A DNA stretch of 64,000 nucleotides from Spirochaetaceae bacterium (lineage in GTDB: Bacteria > Spirochaetota > Spirochaetia > Treponematales > Treponemataceae): assembly GCA_017936665.1 (NCBI GenBank), contig JAGBFB010000018.1:1-64000 (forward strand), read 5' to 3'. Made by a program: the position numbers and the translations under genes. Shown piece after piece: positions 24,476 through 33,246 of the stretch. Below the pieces are notes generated by a model. That model was not told the origin of the DNA. It worked only from the letters and a program-made list of their open reading frames with translations, and ran no database searches. The stretch's first letter is position 1. Every line of letters begins with the position of its first letter.

Positions 24476-26794
24476 CTATTGAATAACAAAATATTCTTTA
24501 ATATTTGAATCGGTTGGTTCTATATAAAAAAAACTACTTGTATCATCATAAACCCCTAATTCTCTAAGAATAATACCTTTACCATAAATAACATTTTCTG
24601 AGTTATATTTATCGTCTCTTGGATATTGGTAAGGTCCAAGAATTGTAACAATTTGCCCCGATGAATCTTTTGCAACAAAAGAATAATCTGAAAAAATAAT
24701 TGGTTCAAGATAAATATCAAAATCAATATTATAATTTGAATCTAACTCGTATATTGAAGTTTCTTTTTCTACCCCAAAATGTCGAATATCCCAAATAGTT
24801 GCATTGACCAAATTTTCTTCTATCATTCCTTCTGGATAACAGAGAGCTCGTGCAAAATCTTTAAATAAAGTTTCTTCTGTAAAATAAGAATCATCTGTTA
24901 CAGTTTGAATTGCTTCAACTATTGATTCAATATTGAAATATTCATTTGAAGCAATTTCTCTTACAACTTCTATACCATCTCCATAGTTTCTAGCGACAAA
25001 AGCTCCCATCAAATATGAATACCCATAAGATAAATTATCGTTATACCATGAAGTCAAACCTTTAGAAGAGTAGTCTGCCATAAAAGATTTTATGTAAACA
25101 TCCATCATTTCTGATAACTCAACATTTAATTCTTCAGAGAACAAATCTTCAGTAAGCAATGATAACATTTCATCGTACCAAGTTTCAGACATTGATTCTC
25201 CGTCTGAAAATTTTACAGTCTTGTTTACAAAATGTAACATATGTTGAAATTCGTGAACCAAAGTTCCTAAAGCTAAATTTGGAAACTTATCTAAAAAGTG
25301 AACATCCATATAAAAAATTTCATCTTCATTAGACCTTAACCATTCAAATTCAGGCGTAAATGTATAATCGTCAGGCAACATATCTTTTGACCAGAAATAA
25401 CCTAAAATACCAGAATTTTGATTTTCTGCAAAATCACTTCCAATGTCAAATATCAAAATAGATATTTTTTCTTTTGGAGTAATTAAACCGTAATCCCACA
25501 TTTCATCGTATTGTTCTTTGTAAGTTTTACCAAAAATTGCTGTTTCTGCTTGAAACATTTTATCAAAAGTATCTGAAAGAATTTGTAATTGTGATAATTT
25601 TAAGTAATTATCTTCATTAGAAGATGAATAATTATCATAATTTGAATTTGCAACCCAAATATAGCCATAATCTCCTTCAACTTTTAATGTGGCAGAAATC
25701 CGTTCAAATTTTGTTTGATTTGAATTATTAGTACCAACATCAATCCAAAATGAACGAGTATCACCAACATCGTAAGTTTCAAAATCAGATGAAGATCTTG
25801 AACTTATTCCACGACTTGATTTTTTCATATACAAATTTGATTTTTTGAAAATATTCTCTTTACTTGGTTTATGCTCTAAACGAATTACTTTTGAAGAATC
25901 AACTAAATCATTTTCATCTACAATAAGTCCTCTTGGAACTTTTGTTCCATTTAAATAAAACACTGGACAGTCAAAAAGAGATTCTTCTTCTACAGAAGAT
26001 GTAACTTTACCAGCTTTTGAATCAGAAATATTTCCTGCATCAAGATTTATTTTTAACAATGTTGCATTTGTTCCATTGGTATCTAGAGTAACATATCCTG
26101 ATTCTTTTTCTTCAATATAAAATTGATATTCAGGGATTCCTTTTCTTTTAAAAGCAGTTGCAAAATTTGAACTTTCAGAATCATCAGCAGTTCCTGTAAC
26201 CCAAGTAAAATACATACCATCAGAAGATGCTTGATTTGTCATCTTGTAGGAATATAATCCATTTTTATAAGTTAAATTATCTGGACTCACTGAAACTTTT
26301 TTATCCAAATCCATAACTGAATTTGTATTATAATAAATATTATATCCTGTGGCAGATTGAGCTTTATTAAAAGAAATAATTAAATCAGTGTTATTAAATT
26401 CAATTTTTGCAGAAGTAGGGCCATCAACTAAAGTAGTTGCACTAACCATGTTAGAAGTATCACTAACTCCAGAAAAACCTTGAACTGCAACCCAAAAATA
26501 ATATGTTGTGTAAGGAGTAAGGTCGCCAATAGCAACTTTTGTATTTTCACCAACTACAACTTGTTTTGCAGCAGCAAAGTCATCAGTTTCCGAAACAAAA
26601 ACAACATATTCTGAATAACGGCTGTTTCCAGACCAAGAAAGAACAACAGCATTTGTAAAAACTTCTTCAACTGTTAAGTTTTGTGGAGGTCCATAACTTG
26701 CTCCACTATATCCACAACCTATGCTGATAAATGATATTAGAGCTAAAAATGAACACAAAAAAATATTACACAAAGATAAATATTTTTTTTTCAT
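24476..26794 (-). CDS. Fibronectin-III lipoprotein with M30-like HExxH peptidase domain
   Basis: This 772-residue lipoprotein (signal MKKKYLSLCNIFLCSF, lipobox SIGC) begins with a fibronectin type III domain (about 35-125: PPQNLTVEEVF, TPYTTYYFWVAV) and a second one (about 128-215). The C-terminal half (about 370-650) contains LVHEFQHMLHFVNK, a zinc-binding HExxH motif as in the M30/hyicolysin family, followed by ETWYDEMLSLLTEDLF, which may provide the third ligand. It is probably anchored in the outer or cytoplasmic membrane and hydrolyses extracellular protein. The next gene upstream encodes a paralogue with the same layout 25 bases away, so this is a tandem duplication. Substrate unknown. 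Confidence 0.8.
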   Translation of the reverse strand: MKKKYLSLCNIFLCSFLALISFISIGCGYSGASYGPPQNLTVEEVFTNAVVLSWSGNSRYSEYVVFVSETDDFAAAKQVVVGENTKVAIGDLTPYTTYYFWVAVQGFSGVSDTSNMVSATTLVDGPTSAKIEFNNTDLIISFNKAQSATGYNIYYNTNSVMDLDKKVSVSPDNLTYKNGLYSYKMTNQASSDGMYFTWVTGTADDSESSNFATAFKRKGIPEYQFYIEEKESGYVTLDTNGTNATLLKINLDAGNISDSKAGKVTSSVEEESLFDCPVFYLNGTKVPRGLIVDENDLVDSSKVIRLEHKPSKENIFKKSNLYMKKSSRGISSRSSSDFETYDVGDTRSFWIDVGTNNSNQTKFERISATLKVEGDYGYIWVANSNYDNYSSSNEDNYLKLSQLQILSDTFDKMFQAETAIFGKTYKEQYDEMWDYGLITPKEKISILIFDIGSDFAENQNSGILGYFWSKDMLPDDYTFTPEFEWLRSNEDEIFYMDVHFLDKFPNLALGTLVHEFQHMLHFVNKTVKFSDGESMSETWYDEMLSLLTEDLFSEELNVELSEMMDVYIKSFMADYSSKGLTSWYNDNLSYGYSYLMGAFVARNYGDGIEVVREIASNEYFNIESIVEAIQTVTDDSYFTEETLFKDFARALCYPEGMIEENLVNATIWDIRHFGVEKETSIYELDSNYNIDFDIYLEPIIFSDYSFVAKDSSGQIVTILGPYQYPRDDKYNSENVIYGKGIILRELGVYDDTSSFFYIEPTDSNIKEYFVIQ

Positions 26795-26819
26795 AAATTT
26801 ACCTCTCTTATAAGGTTTC

Positions 26820-29105
26820 TTATTGAATTACAAAATATACATTTACATCACTGGATGTTGGAGCCTTATAGTCAAATGTAAATTCACCAGTACCAAATGA
26901 ATGAACAGAAATTCCCATAGGTCTTAAATCATAAATTTTGTCAACGTCCAAATAATATGGACCATATTTATACTGAACCATGTTATTTTCATCGTAATAA
27001 CCAAAGTGATAATCTGCCAATCGAATTGGGCGTAATTTATATTCAAAACCATCTATTGTACAAGAATTTTCTCTGTAAAAATGTTTTAAATCAGCGTCAT
27101 AAGCTTTCCCAAGAGGAGTTGCAATATCATCTTCTGAACCTTCAAAGCCTTCTGGGTAACATAGGGCTCGTGCAAATTCTTCTAATAACTTCTTCTCAGG
27201 AACATAGCTTTCTGTAGTAGTCTTTATTGCATAGTAAATTGAATCTAAATCAACATATTTATTCTCCATCATGGCTTTTACAAGGTCTGCTCCCCCGTAA
27301 TTTCTTGTAATAAAAGCACCAAAGGCATAAGCATGAGCATAAGAATATAGCACATTATCATCTTCGTGCCATTCATTTATTCCATTTAACAAATATCCAT
27401 AGTTAAAAGATGATAAACGAGAACGAGGACTATCCTTATCTTCTATTCCGATAACATCTTGCAAAAGGTCTTCGCAAACCATAGAAAACATTTCATTATA
27501 CCAAGTTGATGGAGTTACATCCCACTTAAGATTTTTATTTACAAAATTCAACATGTGCTGAAATTCATGTGCTAAAGTAGAATAAGTCATTTCTGTATAA
27601 GAATCTAAAAAGTGAGAATCTATATAAAAGATTTCAGCTTCGTTTGAGTACATTTTAGTTTCTTCATATAAAAGATTATAATCAAAGAAATCCTTTGCCC
27701 AGAAATATCCTAAAACACCAGAATTTTGAATTGGAGAATAATCTTCATAAATATCGCAAATTAAAATAGAAATTTTTTCTTCAGGCAATACGTAGCCTGA
27801 ATCTAAAAATTCTTCAGCTTCTGAAGAAGAAAGTTGGTTATAGTAATCTTTATATGTTTGTCCAAAAATTGCAGTTTCTGCACTGTAAAGCTTATCAAAT
27901 TTATTTGCAACAGCTCTTGCTTGTTCTAAAGAAATTTTGTTGTCAACTTTACTTTCTGAATTTTCTAGATAAACATCATCTAATACCCAAACATAACAAT
28001 ACAAACCTTCTTCTATCAATGTTGCATTTTTATTTGAAAATTGCCCATTAGCATTATCGACCCAGAATTTCTTTTTAGTATTAGGAGAATAGGAATTAAA
28101 ATCTGAACTACTTCTTTGAACAAAATTCTCATTTCTAGCTTTAACAGATTTTACAAATTTTTGTGGTTCATAAACAAATTCTTGACTTAATTTATGATCA
28201 ACTCTGGTTACCTGTGCATCTTCTTGTAGAGCAGTTGTAAGTTCATTTGTTCTTGAAATTCGACTTCCTACAACACTGAAAATTGGATAACTTTTGCTTG
28301 TACTGACTGAGTTTTGCAAAACGCCACCTGTATTATTCTTAGTAGTAATATTATTAGAATAATTGGTTTTAATCATAAATACTTCTGTATTATTTTCTTC
28401 TTGGCTTAAAGAAAAATCTGATTCTGAAGTATTAGGAGCCTCATCTATAAAAAATTTGTAATTAGGAATTCCTCTTCGTTTTGATGTAGTTGCAGCATAA
28501 GTAGATTGTACTTTGTTATTTCTTCCGTAAATCCATGCGTAATACACACCGTCTTTTAATTCTATATCATTTATTTTAAAATTTACTAAATCTTTTTTTG
28601 AAAAGGGTGTATAATTTGTATTTTCTGCCTTAACGATGGAAGGTTCTGTTCCATAGTAGATTAGATAATCAGTTGCATTTGGAACAGAATCCCAAGTCAA
28701 ATTCAAAACATCATTTTCAAATGAAATTTCAACTTTTTTAGGAGCTCCAATAAGAGTTTTAGCACCTACCATTTTAGATGGCTCACCTTCCCCTGCAAAA
28801 ACAACACTTGTTATCCAAAAATAATATTGTGTAAATGGTTCTAATCCTGTAATTTGTGCTCCATCTGTCATTCCTACTTTGATAGGAGAAGCATCATAAA
28901 TACTATCGGTCTTTGAAACATATACTACATAAGATTGCATTCCATACTCGTAATCCCAAGTAATAATTACACCATCAGAAAATACTTCTTGAATTACAAC
29001 ATTTTCAGGAGGCGTTGCTATTACCAGTTCTTCAAGAAATGGACATCCCGAAAAACAAAGTATAATAAAAAGTGAAAATAAAATACAAACAAATCTTGAC
29101 TTCAT
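26820..29105 (-). CDS. Fibronectin-III lipoprotein with M30-like HExxH peptidase domain, paralogue
   Basis: This 761-residue lipoprotein (ATG after AAGGAG; lipobox CFSGC at about 16-20) repeats the architecture of the gene downstream. It has two fibronectin III domains at the N-terminus (PPENVVIQEVF, EPFTQYYFWITSV, second from about 120), a linker rich in Ser/Asn/Thr, and a zinc peptidase domain with LAHEFQHMLNFVNK and TWYNEMFSMVCEDLL. The C-termini of both end in the same YFVIQ sequence. The shared promoter TTGACA-18-TAAAAT upstream suggests that both lipoproteins are transcribed together. The role as a secreted surface protease is inferred from the motif. Confidence 0.8.
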   Translation of the reverse strand: MKSRFVCILFSLFIILCFSGCPFLEELVIATPPENVVIQEVFSDGVIITWDYEYGMQSYVVYVSKTDSIYDASPIKVGMTDGAQITGLEPFTQYYFWITSVVFAGEGEPSKMVGAKTLIGAPKKVEISFENDVLNLTWDSVPNATDYLIYYGTEPSIVKAENTNYTPFSKKDLVNFKINDIELKDGVYYAWIYGRNNKVQSTYAATTSKRRGIPNYKFFIDEAPNTSESDFSLSQEENNTEVFMIKTNYSNNITTKNNTGGVLQNSVSTSKSYPIFSVVGSRISRTNELTTALQEDAQVTRVDHKLSQEFVYEPQKFVKSVKARNENFVQRSSSDFNSYSPNTKKKFWVDNANGQFSNKNATLIEEGLYCYVWVLDDVYLENSESKVDNKISLEQARAVANKFDKLYSAETAIFGQTYKDYYNQLSSSEAEEFLDSGYVLPEEKISILICDIYEDYSPIQNSGVLGYFWAKDFFDYNLLYEETKMYSNEAEIFYIDSHFLDSYTEMTYSTLAHEFQHMLNFVNKNLKWDVTPSTWYNEMFSMVCEDLLQDVIGIEDKDSPRSRLSSFNYGYLLNGINEWHEDDNVLYSYAHAYAFGAFITRNYGGADLVKAMMENKYVDLDSIYYAIKTTTESYVPEKKLLEEFARALCYPEGFEGSEDDIATPLGKAYDADLKHFYRENSCTIDGFEYKLRPIRLADYHFGYYDENNMVQYKYGPYYLDVDKIYDLRPMGISVHSFGTGEFTFDYKAPTSSDVNVYFVIQ

Positions 29106-29159
29106 GCAAAATCTCCTTATTGATAATTACTTAAATTAAATCCCATAATTTACACCTAC

Positions 29160-29189
29160 ATTTTATCATTATGTTTTTAGAACTGTCAA
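29160..29189 (-). promoter_or_regulatory. Promoter for the paired FnIII/HExxH lipoproteins
   Basis: On the minus strand TTGACA (29189-29184) and TAAAAT (29165-29160) are 18 bases apart, about 55 bases before the ATG at 29105. Confidence 0.6.
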
Positions 29190-29205
29190 TGCAACAAAAC
29201 TTATA

Positions 29206-29237
29206 TTGTAGACATAAAAAACTAGGTCATATATAAT
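29206..29237 (+). promoter_or_regulatory. Promoter of the rsmE-like gene, probably leaderless
   Basis: TTGTAG (29206) is followed by TATATA/TATAAT (29230-29237). The GTG start is at 29245, only seven bases beyond the -10, leaving no room for a ribosome-binding site. Confidence 0.5.
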
Positions 29238-29244
29238 TATTTAT

Positions 29245-29997
29245 GTGAATATTGTTTTATTTGAAAATTCAGAAATAAACTTACCTCTTTCTATAGATGA
29301 TAACAGAGCAAAACATATAATTCAAATTTTGCATAAGAAAGAAGGTGAATTTTTTGATGCAGGAATTATTGGAGGAAAAGCCGGAAAAGCAAAAATCCTT
29401 AAAATTGATGAAACTGGATTAAATTTTGAGTTTACAGAAGAAACTGACGGAAAACCACTTTATCCACTTTCAATGATTATTGGATTTCCTCGACCAATTC
29501 AATTAAAACGACTTTTTAGAGATATGGCAGGACTGGGAACAGAATCCATTCATCTTACAGGAACAGAACTTGGGGAAAAATCCTACATGCAATCAAACAT
29601 TGTAGAAAAAGGAACTGCCTACAATTTGCTCAAAGAAGGAACAATTCAAGCAAAAAGTACTCATATCCCAGAATTAATTCTTCATCAAAATTTATCAGAA
29701 TGCGTTGAAAAAATTTTAAAAACAAATTATTCTGAAAAAACAATTTTGATTGCCCTTGATAATGTTCAAAGTAAAATTTCGCTAACAGATTTTTTAGACA
29801 AATTTAACAAAAATCTTGAAAATTATAAAATTTTTGCTGCTATCGGAAGTGAACGAGGTTGGACAGACAAAGAACGAAATTTTCTTGTACAAAAAGGTTT
29901 TACACTTTGCAGCATGGGAACTAGAGTTTTACGAACAGAAACTGCAAGTACAGTAGCGGCGTCAATCATTCTTTCAAAAATGGGAGTTTTATCATGA
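29245..29997 (+). CDS. 16S rRNA m3U1498 methyltransferase, RsmE family (copy 1)
   Basis: This 250-residue SPOUT-class methyltransferase is predicted to methylate U1498 of 16S rRNA using S-adenosylmethionine. Family motifs are an N-terminal PUA-like half (DDNRAKHIIQILHKKEGEFF), the trefoil-knot motif AAIGSERGWTDKER (canonical GPEGG is replaced by GSERGW) and MGTRVLRTETASTVAA, the AdoMet-binding C-terminal motif. The start is GTG just past a -10 box. The next gene overlaps its stop by four bases. A second RsmE-family gene lies at 56062-56877 with a motif closer to canonical, so this copy may be a paralogue with a different target. Confidence 0.75.
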   Translation: MNIVLFENSEINLPLSIDDNRAKHIIQILHKKEGEFFDAGIIGGKAGKAKILKIDETGLNFEFTEETDGKPLYPLSMIIGFPRPIQLKRLFRDMAGLGTESIHLTGTELGEKSYMQSNIVEKGTAYNLLKEGTIQAKSTHIPELILHQNLSECVEKILKTNYSEKTILIALDNVQSKISLTDFLDKFNKNLENYKIFAAIGSERGWTDKERNFLVQKGFTLCSMGTRVLRTETASTVAASIILSKMGVLS

Positions 29998-30794
29998 ACA
30001 ATGACCAAATAAAACAAATTCTACTTGATATAGAAGAAACTGAAATTGATTTTACAGTTACAATGAGTGGTAAAGAAAGCAAAAAAGTAAACGGGCTTTA
30101 CAAACCAGAAAACCACGAAATTATTTTACATAATTTGAATTTCAAAGCAGATAATCAACTTATTTACACAGCGATTCACGAATATACACATCACTTGATA
30201 ACTGTTCAGCAAGAAAAAATGTCTAAAGGATTGTGTCCTAAAAATGCTCGTTGCCACACAAACGAATTTTGGGCAAAATTTCACAGTCTACTTGAAGTTG
30301 CCGAAAGCAAAGGAATTTATGTAATTGGTTTAGAAGATGCACCAGAACTTGCTCAACTTACAGATGAAATCAAAAAAAATTATTTAGAGCAAAATGGTAA
30401 ATTGATGATTGAGTTTGGAAAACTTTTAGCAAAAGCCCACCAATTATGCCAAGACGCAAATATTCGTTACGAAGACTATATCGATAGAGTTTTGCAACTT
30501 CCTCGTTCGGCTGCAAAAACAATTACAAAAATCAGCGTTTCAAATATCGACCCAAAAATCGGTTTTGAAAACATGAAAATTGTAGCCTCTGCAACTCCAG
30601 CCAAAAGAGCAGAAGTTCAAGAAAACTTAGAAGCAGGAAAAAGTCCTGATACAGTTCGTTCATTAATGAAGAAAAAAGCACAAGAAATTGATGAAAAAAC
30701 TCGGCTTGAAAAGGAGAAATCTCGCCTTGAAAAAACTATCAGCCAACTTACAACTCGCTTGGAACTTATCGAAGAAAGCCTTGCATCTTTGTAA
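29994..30794 (+). CDS. HExxH metalloprotein, conserved hypothetical
   Basis: This 266-residue cytoplasmic protein starts with the ATGA overlap of the preceding rsmE-like gene. It has a clear zinc-protease-type motif AIHEYTHHLITV (His-Glu-x-x-His) at about residue 60, and the later ARCHTNEFWAKFHSLLE may supply a third ligand, a layout seen in SprT-like and gluzincin-type proteins. The C-terminal 60 residues are a charged coiled coil rich in K and E (EKTRLEKEKSRLEKTISQL). No signal peptide. It may be an intracellular protease or chaperone coupled to translation with the methyltransferase; the substrate is unknown. Confidence 0.6.
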   Translation: MNNDQIKQILLDIEETEIDFTVTMSGKESKKVNGLYKPENHEIILHNLNFKADNQLIYTAIHEYTHHLITVQQEKMSKGLCPKNARCHTNEFWAKFHSLLEVAESKGIYVIGLEDAPELAQLTDEIKKNYLEQNGKLMIEFGKLLAKAHQLCQDANIRYEDYIDRVLQLPRSAAKTITKISVSNIDPKIGFENMKIVASATPAKRAEVQENLEAGKSPDTVRSLMKKKAQEIDEKTRLEKEKSRLEKTISQLTTRLELIEESLASL

Positions 30795-31635
30795 AACAGT
30801 TTTATTTTTCAGTTTAATTTTGCAAGGTCAAAATCTTTTTGCAGATTCTCTTTCTATGCCACAAATGCCTAGCATGCCGTCGGTTTCTTCACCTTCAATA
30901 AATTCTTCTTCCGTTAATAATCAAACTGCAAAAAGCCAAGAAAAAACTTCCCAGACAAAAAAACAAACTTCTTCAGTTACAGCAGCTTCATTGTTACAAA
31001 TGAATTCTTCTAATCCCTTTGGTTCCATTACAGATTTAAATTCTATTTTATCAAATCTATCAACTGAAAAAACAACAGAAGCAGATTTATCCACTTTATC
31101 AACACTTTCTACCCAATTATTAAATTCAAATTCAACAAGCAATTCTCTTTCTAGTAATGTGATATTAACAGAAATTTTAAAAAAACTTGAAACCATGCAA
31201 GAACAACTTGATAAAATCAATGATGAGCCAAAATCTGAACAAAAAGAAAAAATTACTTCAACTGAAAATGAAAATACAAAAACTCAAAAACAAAAAATTT
31301 TGCGTTTTAAAATAAATAATTATGATTTAACAAAATCTTTTACAACCTTATTTTTTTCTGAACAAGAAGCAGATGGAAGTTTTTTGCTTACAGGAGACAG
31401 AGTTTATAATCTTTATGGAAAACAAATGAACGAAACTTTTTACATGCTTTTTAAAAATAAAAAAGGCAACAACTTTGAAGTAGCTGTTGCCTTAACCCAA
31501 AATGATGAAAATCAACATTCATTTTTATACAGGTTATCAAAAGATTCCCCATACGAAGCACAATGTACAGGAAATCTTTTTTTCGTAAATCACAATCAAA
31601 ATGACTTAAAAGTAGACATTTTAATTGAACAATAA
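30781..31635 (+). CDS. Exported Ser/Thr-rich hypothetical protein
   Basis: The most plausible start is the TTG at 30781, which gives a signal peptide (MHLCKTVLFFSLILQGQNLFADS) and overlaps the previous gene by 14 bases. The longer frame from 30688 or 30691 would place basic residues before it and is constrained by the overlapping gene. After the signal comes a low-complexity region rich in S, P, T, N and M (MPQMPSMPSVSSPSINSSS), then a predicted coiled coil (ILKKLETMQEQLDKIND), then a C-terminal globular part (about 130 residues). No family was recognised. It ends one base before the convergent symporter gene. Confidence 0.5.
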   Translation: MHLCKTVLFFSLILQGQNLFADSLSMPQMPSMPSVSSPSINSSSVNNQTAKSQEKTSQTKKQTSSVTAASLLQMNSSNPFGSITDLNSILSNLSTEKTTEADLSTLSTLSTQLLNSNSTSNSLSSNVILTEILKKLETMQEQLDKINDEPKSEQKEKITSTENENTKTQKQKILRFKINNYDLTKSFTTLFFSEQEADGSFLLTGDRVYNLYGKQMNETFYMLFKNKKGNNFEVAVALTQNDENQHSFLYRLSKDSPYEAQCTGNLFFVNHNQNDLKVDILIEQ

Positions 31636-31636
31636 A

Positions 31637-33157
31637 TTAATCTGGCATCTTTTTGAAATTATCAAATTCTTCTAACATTTGAGCATCTTTATTTTTATCC
31701 AAAAGACTAACTACAACTGTTACTACCAAACATAAAATAAATGCTGGTAAAATTTCGTAAACACCAAAAATTGGACAAACAGAAGCTGGAATATTATGCC
31801 AAGCAACTACTGTAACACCACCAGTTATCAATCCAGCAATTGCACCTTTTGCAGTACATCCACGCCAGAATAATGATAAAAGAATTAGAGGTCCGAATGT
31901 TGCACCAAAACCAGCCCAAGCGTAACTTACCAATCCAAAAATAGAACTGTTTTCATCCAATGAAAGAACAAATGCAATAGCTGCAATAATAAATACAGCA
32001 AGTCTACTGATATTTAAAACTTCTTTTGTTGTTGCATCTTTTTTGATTAACCCTTTGAAAATATCTTGGCTAAATGCAGAAGAAGCAACTAAAAGTTGTG
32101 AGTCCGCAGTACTCATAGCAGCAGCTAAAATTGCACACAAGAAAATTCCACCGATAAATGGAGGGAACATTTTTTGAATTGTTGCACTAAATACAGTTTC
32201 AGCAGCGTTTGGAGATAAAATGTTTGGCAAATATACAGTTCCTAAAGAGCCAACAATTAAAGTTCCAATAAAAGCAATAACAACCCAAATAGTTGCAATT
32301 CTTCTTGACAATGCTACTTCTTTATTAGAACGAATTCCCATAAAGCGAATCAAAATATGTGGCATTCCAAAATATCCTAATCCCCAAGCCAAAGCAGAGA
32401 TAATTGGTACAATTCCATAATTTTGATTTGCAATGAATTTTTGTTGCATTGCGTCACCAAATTCACCAGAAATTGCTCTTTGACTAAAGGCGGCGACACT
32501 TTCTATAGCATTTGATGGTCCACCAAGAACTACAACCATAACAATTGCAGCAACAATACATGCAACAAACATCAATGAACCTTGAATAAAGTCAGTTGCA
32601 CAAACAGCTAAATATCCACCCATAATTGTGTAAAGTAAAATTACAGCTACACCAATTATCAAACCAGTGTGATATGATAAACCGAAAACACTGTTAAATA
32701 ATTTTGCACAAGCAACAAATCCACTGGCTGTGTAAATAGTGAAAAATATAATAATGAAAATTACAGAAACAGTTGAAAGTACTCTAGATTTATCCTTAAA
32801 TCTGTTAGTTAAAAATTCAGGAATTGTAATTGAGTCCCCAAAAGCAATAGTACATTTTCTTAAGGGTTTTGCAACGATTAACCAATTCAAATATGTTCCA
32901 ATTACCAAACCTAATGCTGTCCAAAACGCTTCTTTCATTCCACCAAGATATGCAAGTCCTGGCAATCCCATCAAAAGCCAACCAGACATATCTGAGGCTT
33001 CTGCACTTAAAGCAGTCATCCAAGGTCCAACTTTTCTACCACCTAAGAAAAAGTCGCTGGATGAATTGTTTTTTTTGGCATACATAACCCCAATCATAAT
33101 CATGAAACCAAGATAGATTACAAAGGCTAAAATATGCGAAATCATTGTAGAATCCAC
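31637..33157 (-). CDS. putP: Sodium:proline-type symporter (SSS family)
   Basis: This 506-residue integral membrane protein belongs to the sodium:solute symporter family and matches the proline permease group in length and topology, with about 13 transmembrane helices. Family features are the N-terminal motif GVMYAKKNNSSSDFFLGGRKVGPW, LSAEASDMSGWLLMGLPG, and a central MGGYLAVCATDFIQGSLMF segment. A strong promoter TTGACT-17-TATAAT lies upstream (33196-33224, minus). The start codon is GTG, with ATG four codons later as alternative. The neighbour gene ends one base away in convergent orientation. Proline specificity is by overall similarity and is not proven. Confidence 0.85.
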   Translation of the reverse strand: MDSTMISHILAFVIYLGFMIMIGVMYAKKNNSSSDFFLGGRKVGPWMTALSAEASDMSGWLLMGLPGLAYLGGMKEAFWTALGLVIGTYLNWLIVAKPLRKCTIAFGDSITIPEFLTNRFKDKSRVLSTVSVIFIIIFFTIYTASGFVACAKLFNSVFGLSYHTGLIIGVAVILLYTIMGGYLAVCATDFIQGSLMFVACIVAAIVMVVVLGGPSNAIESVAAFSQRAISGEFGDAMQQKFIANQNYGIVPIISALAWGLGYFGMPHILIRFMGIRSNKEVALSRRIATIWVVIAFIGTLIVGSLGTVYLPNILSPNAAETVFSATIQKMFPPFIGGIFLCAILAAAMSTADSQLLVASSAFSQDIFKGLIKKDATTKEVLNISRLAVFIIAAIAFVLSLDENSSIFGLVSYAWAGFGATFGPLILLSLFWRGCTAKGAIAGLITGGVTVVAWHNIPASVCPIFGVYEILPAFILCLVVTVVVSLLDKNKDAQMLEEFDNFKKMPD

Positions 33158-33195
33158 TTTTATCTACCATCCTATAAAAAAATTACTTAACTTAG

Positions 33196-33224
33196 ATTAT
33201 ATCAGTGATAAAATATACAGTCAA
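33196..33224 (-). promoter_or_regulatory. Promoter for the symporter gene
   Basis: On the minus strand TTGACT (33224-33219) and a perfect TATAAT (33201-33196) are 17 bases apart, about 38 bases before the GTG start. Confidence 0.7.
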
Positions 33225-33246
33225 CATAAGATTTTAACTGAAAAAT

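Noticed and set aside
30688-30780. Upstream start of the exported Ser/Thr-rich protein
   Set aside because: The added residues lie inside the previous gene and delay the signal peptide; the TTG at 30781 gives a clean signal.
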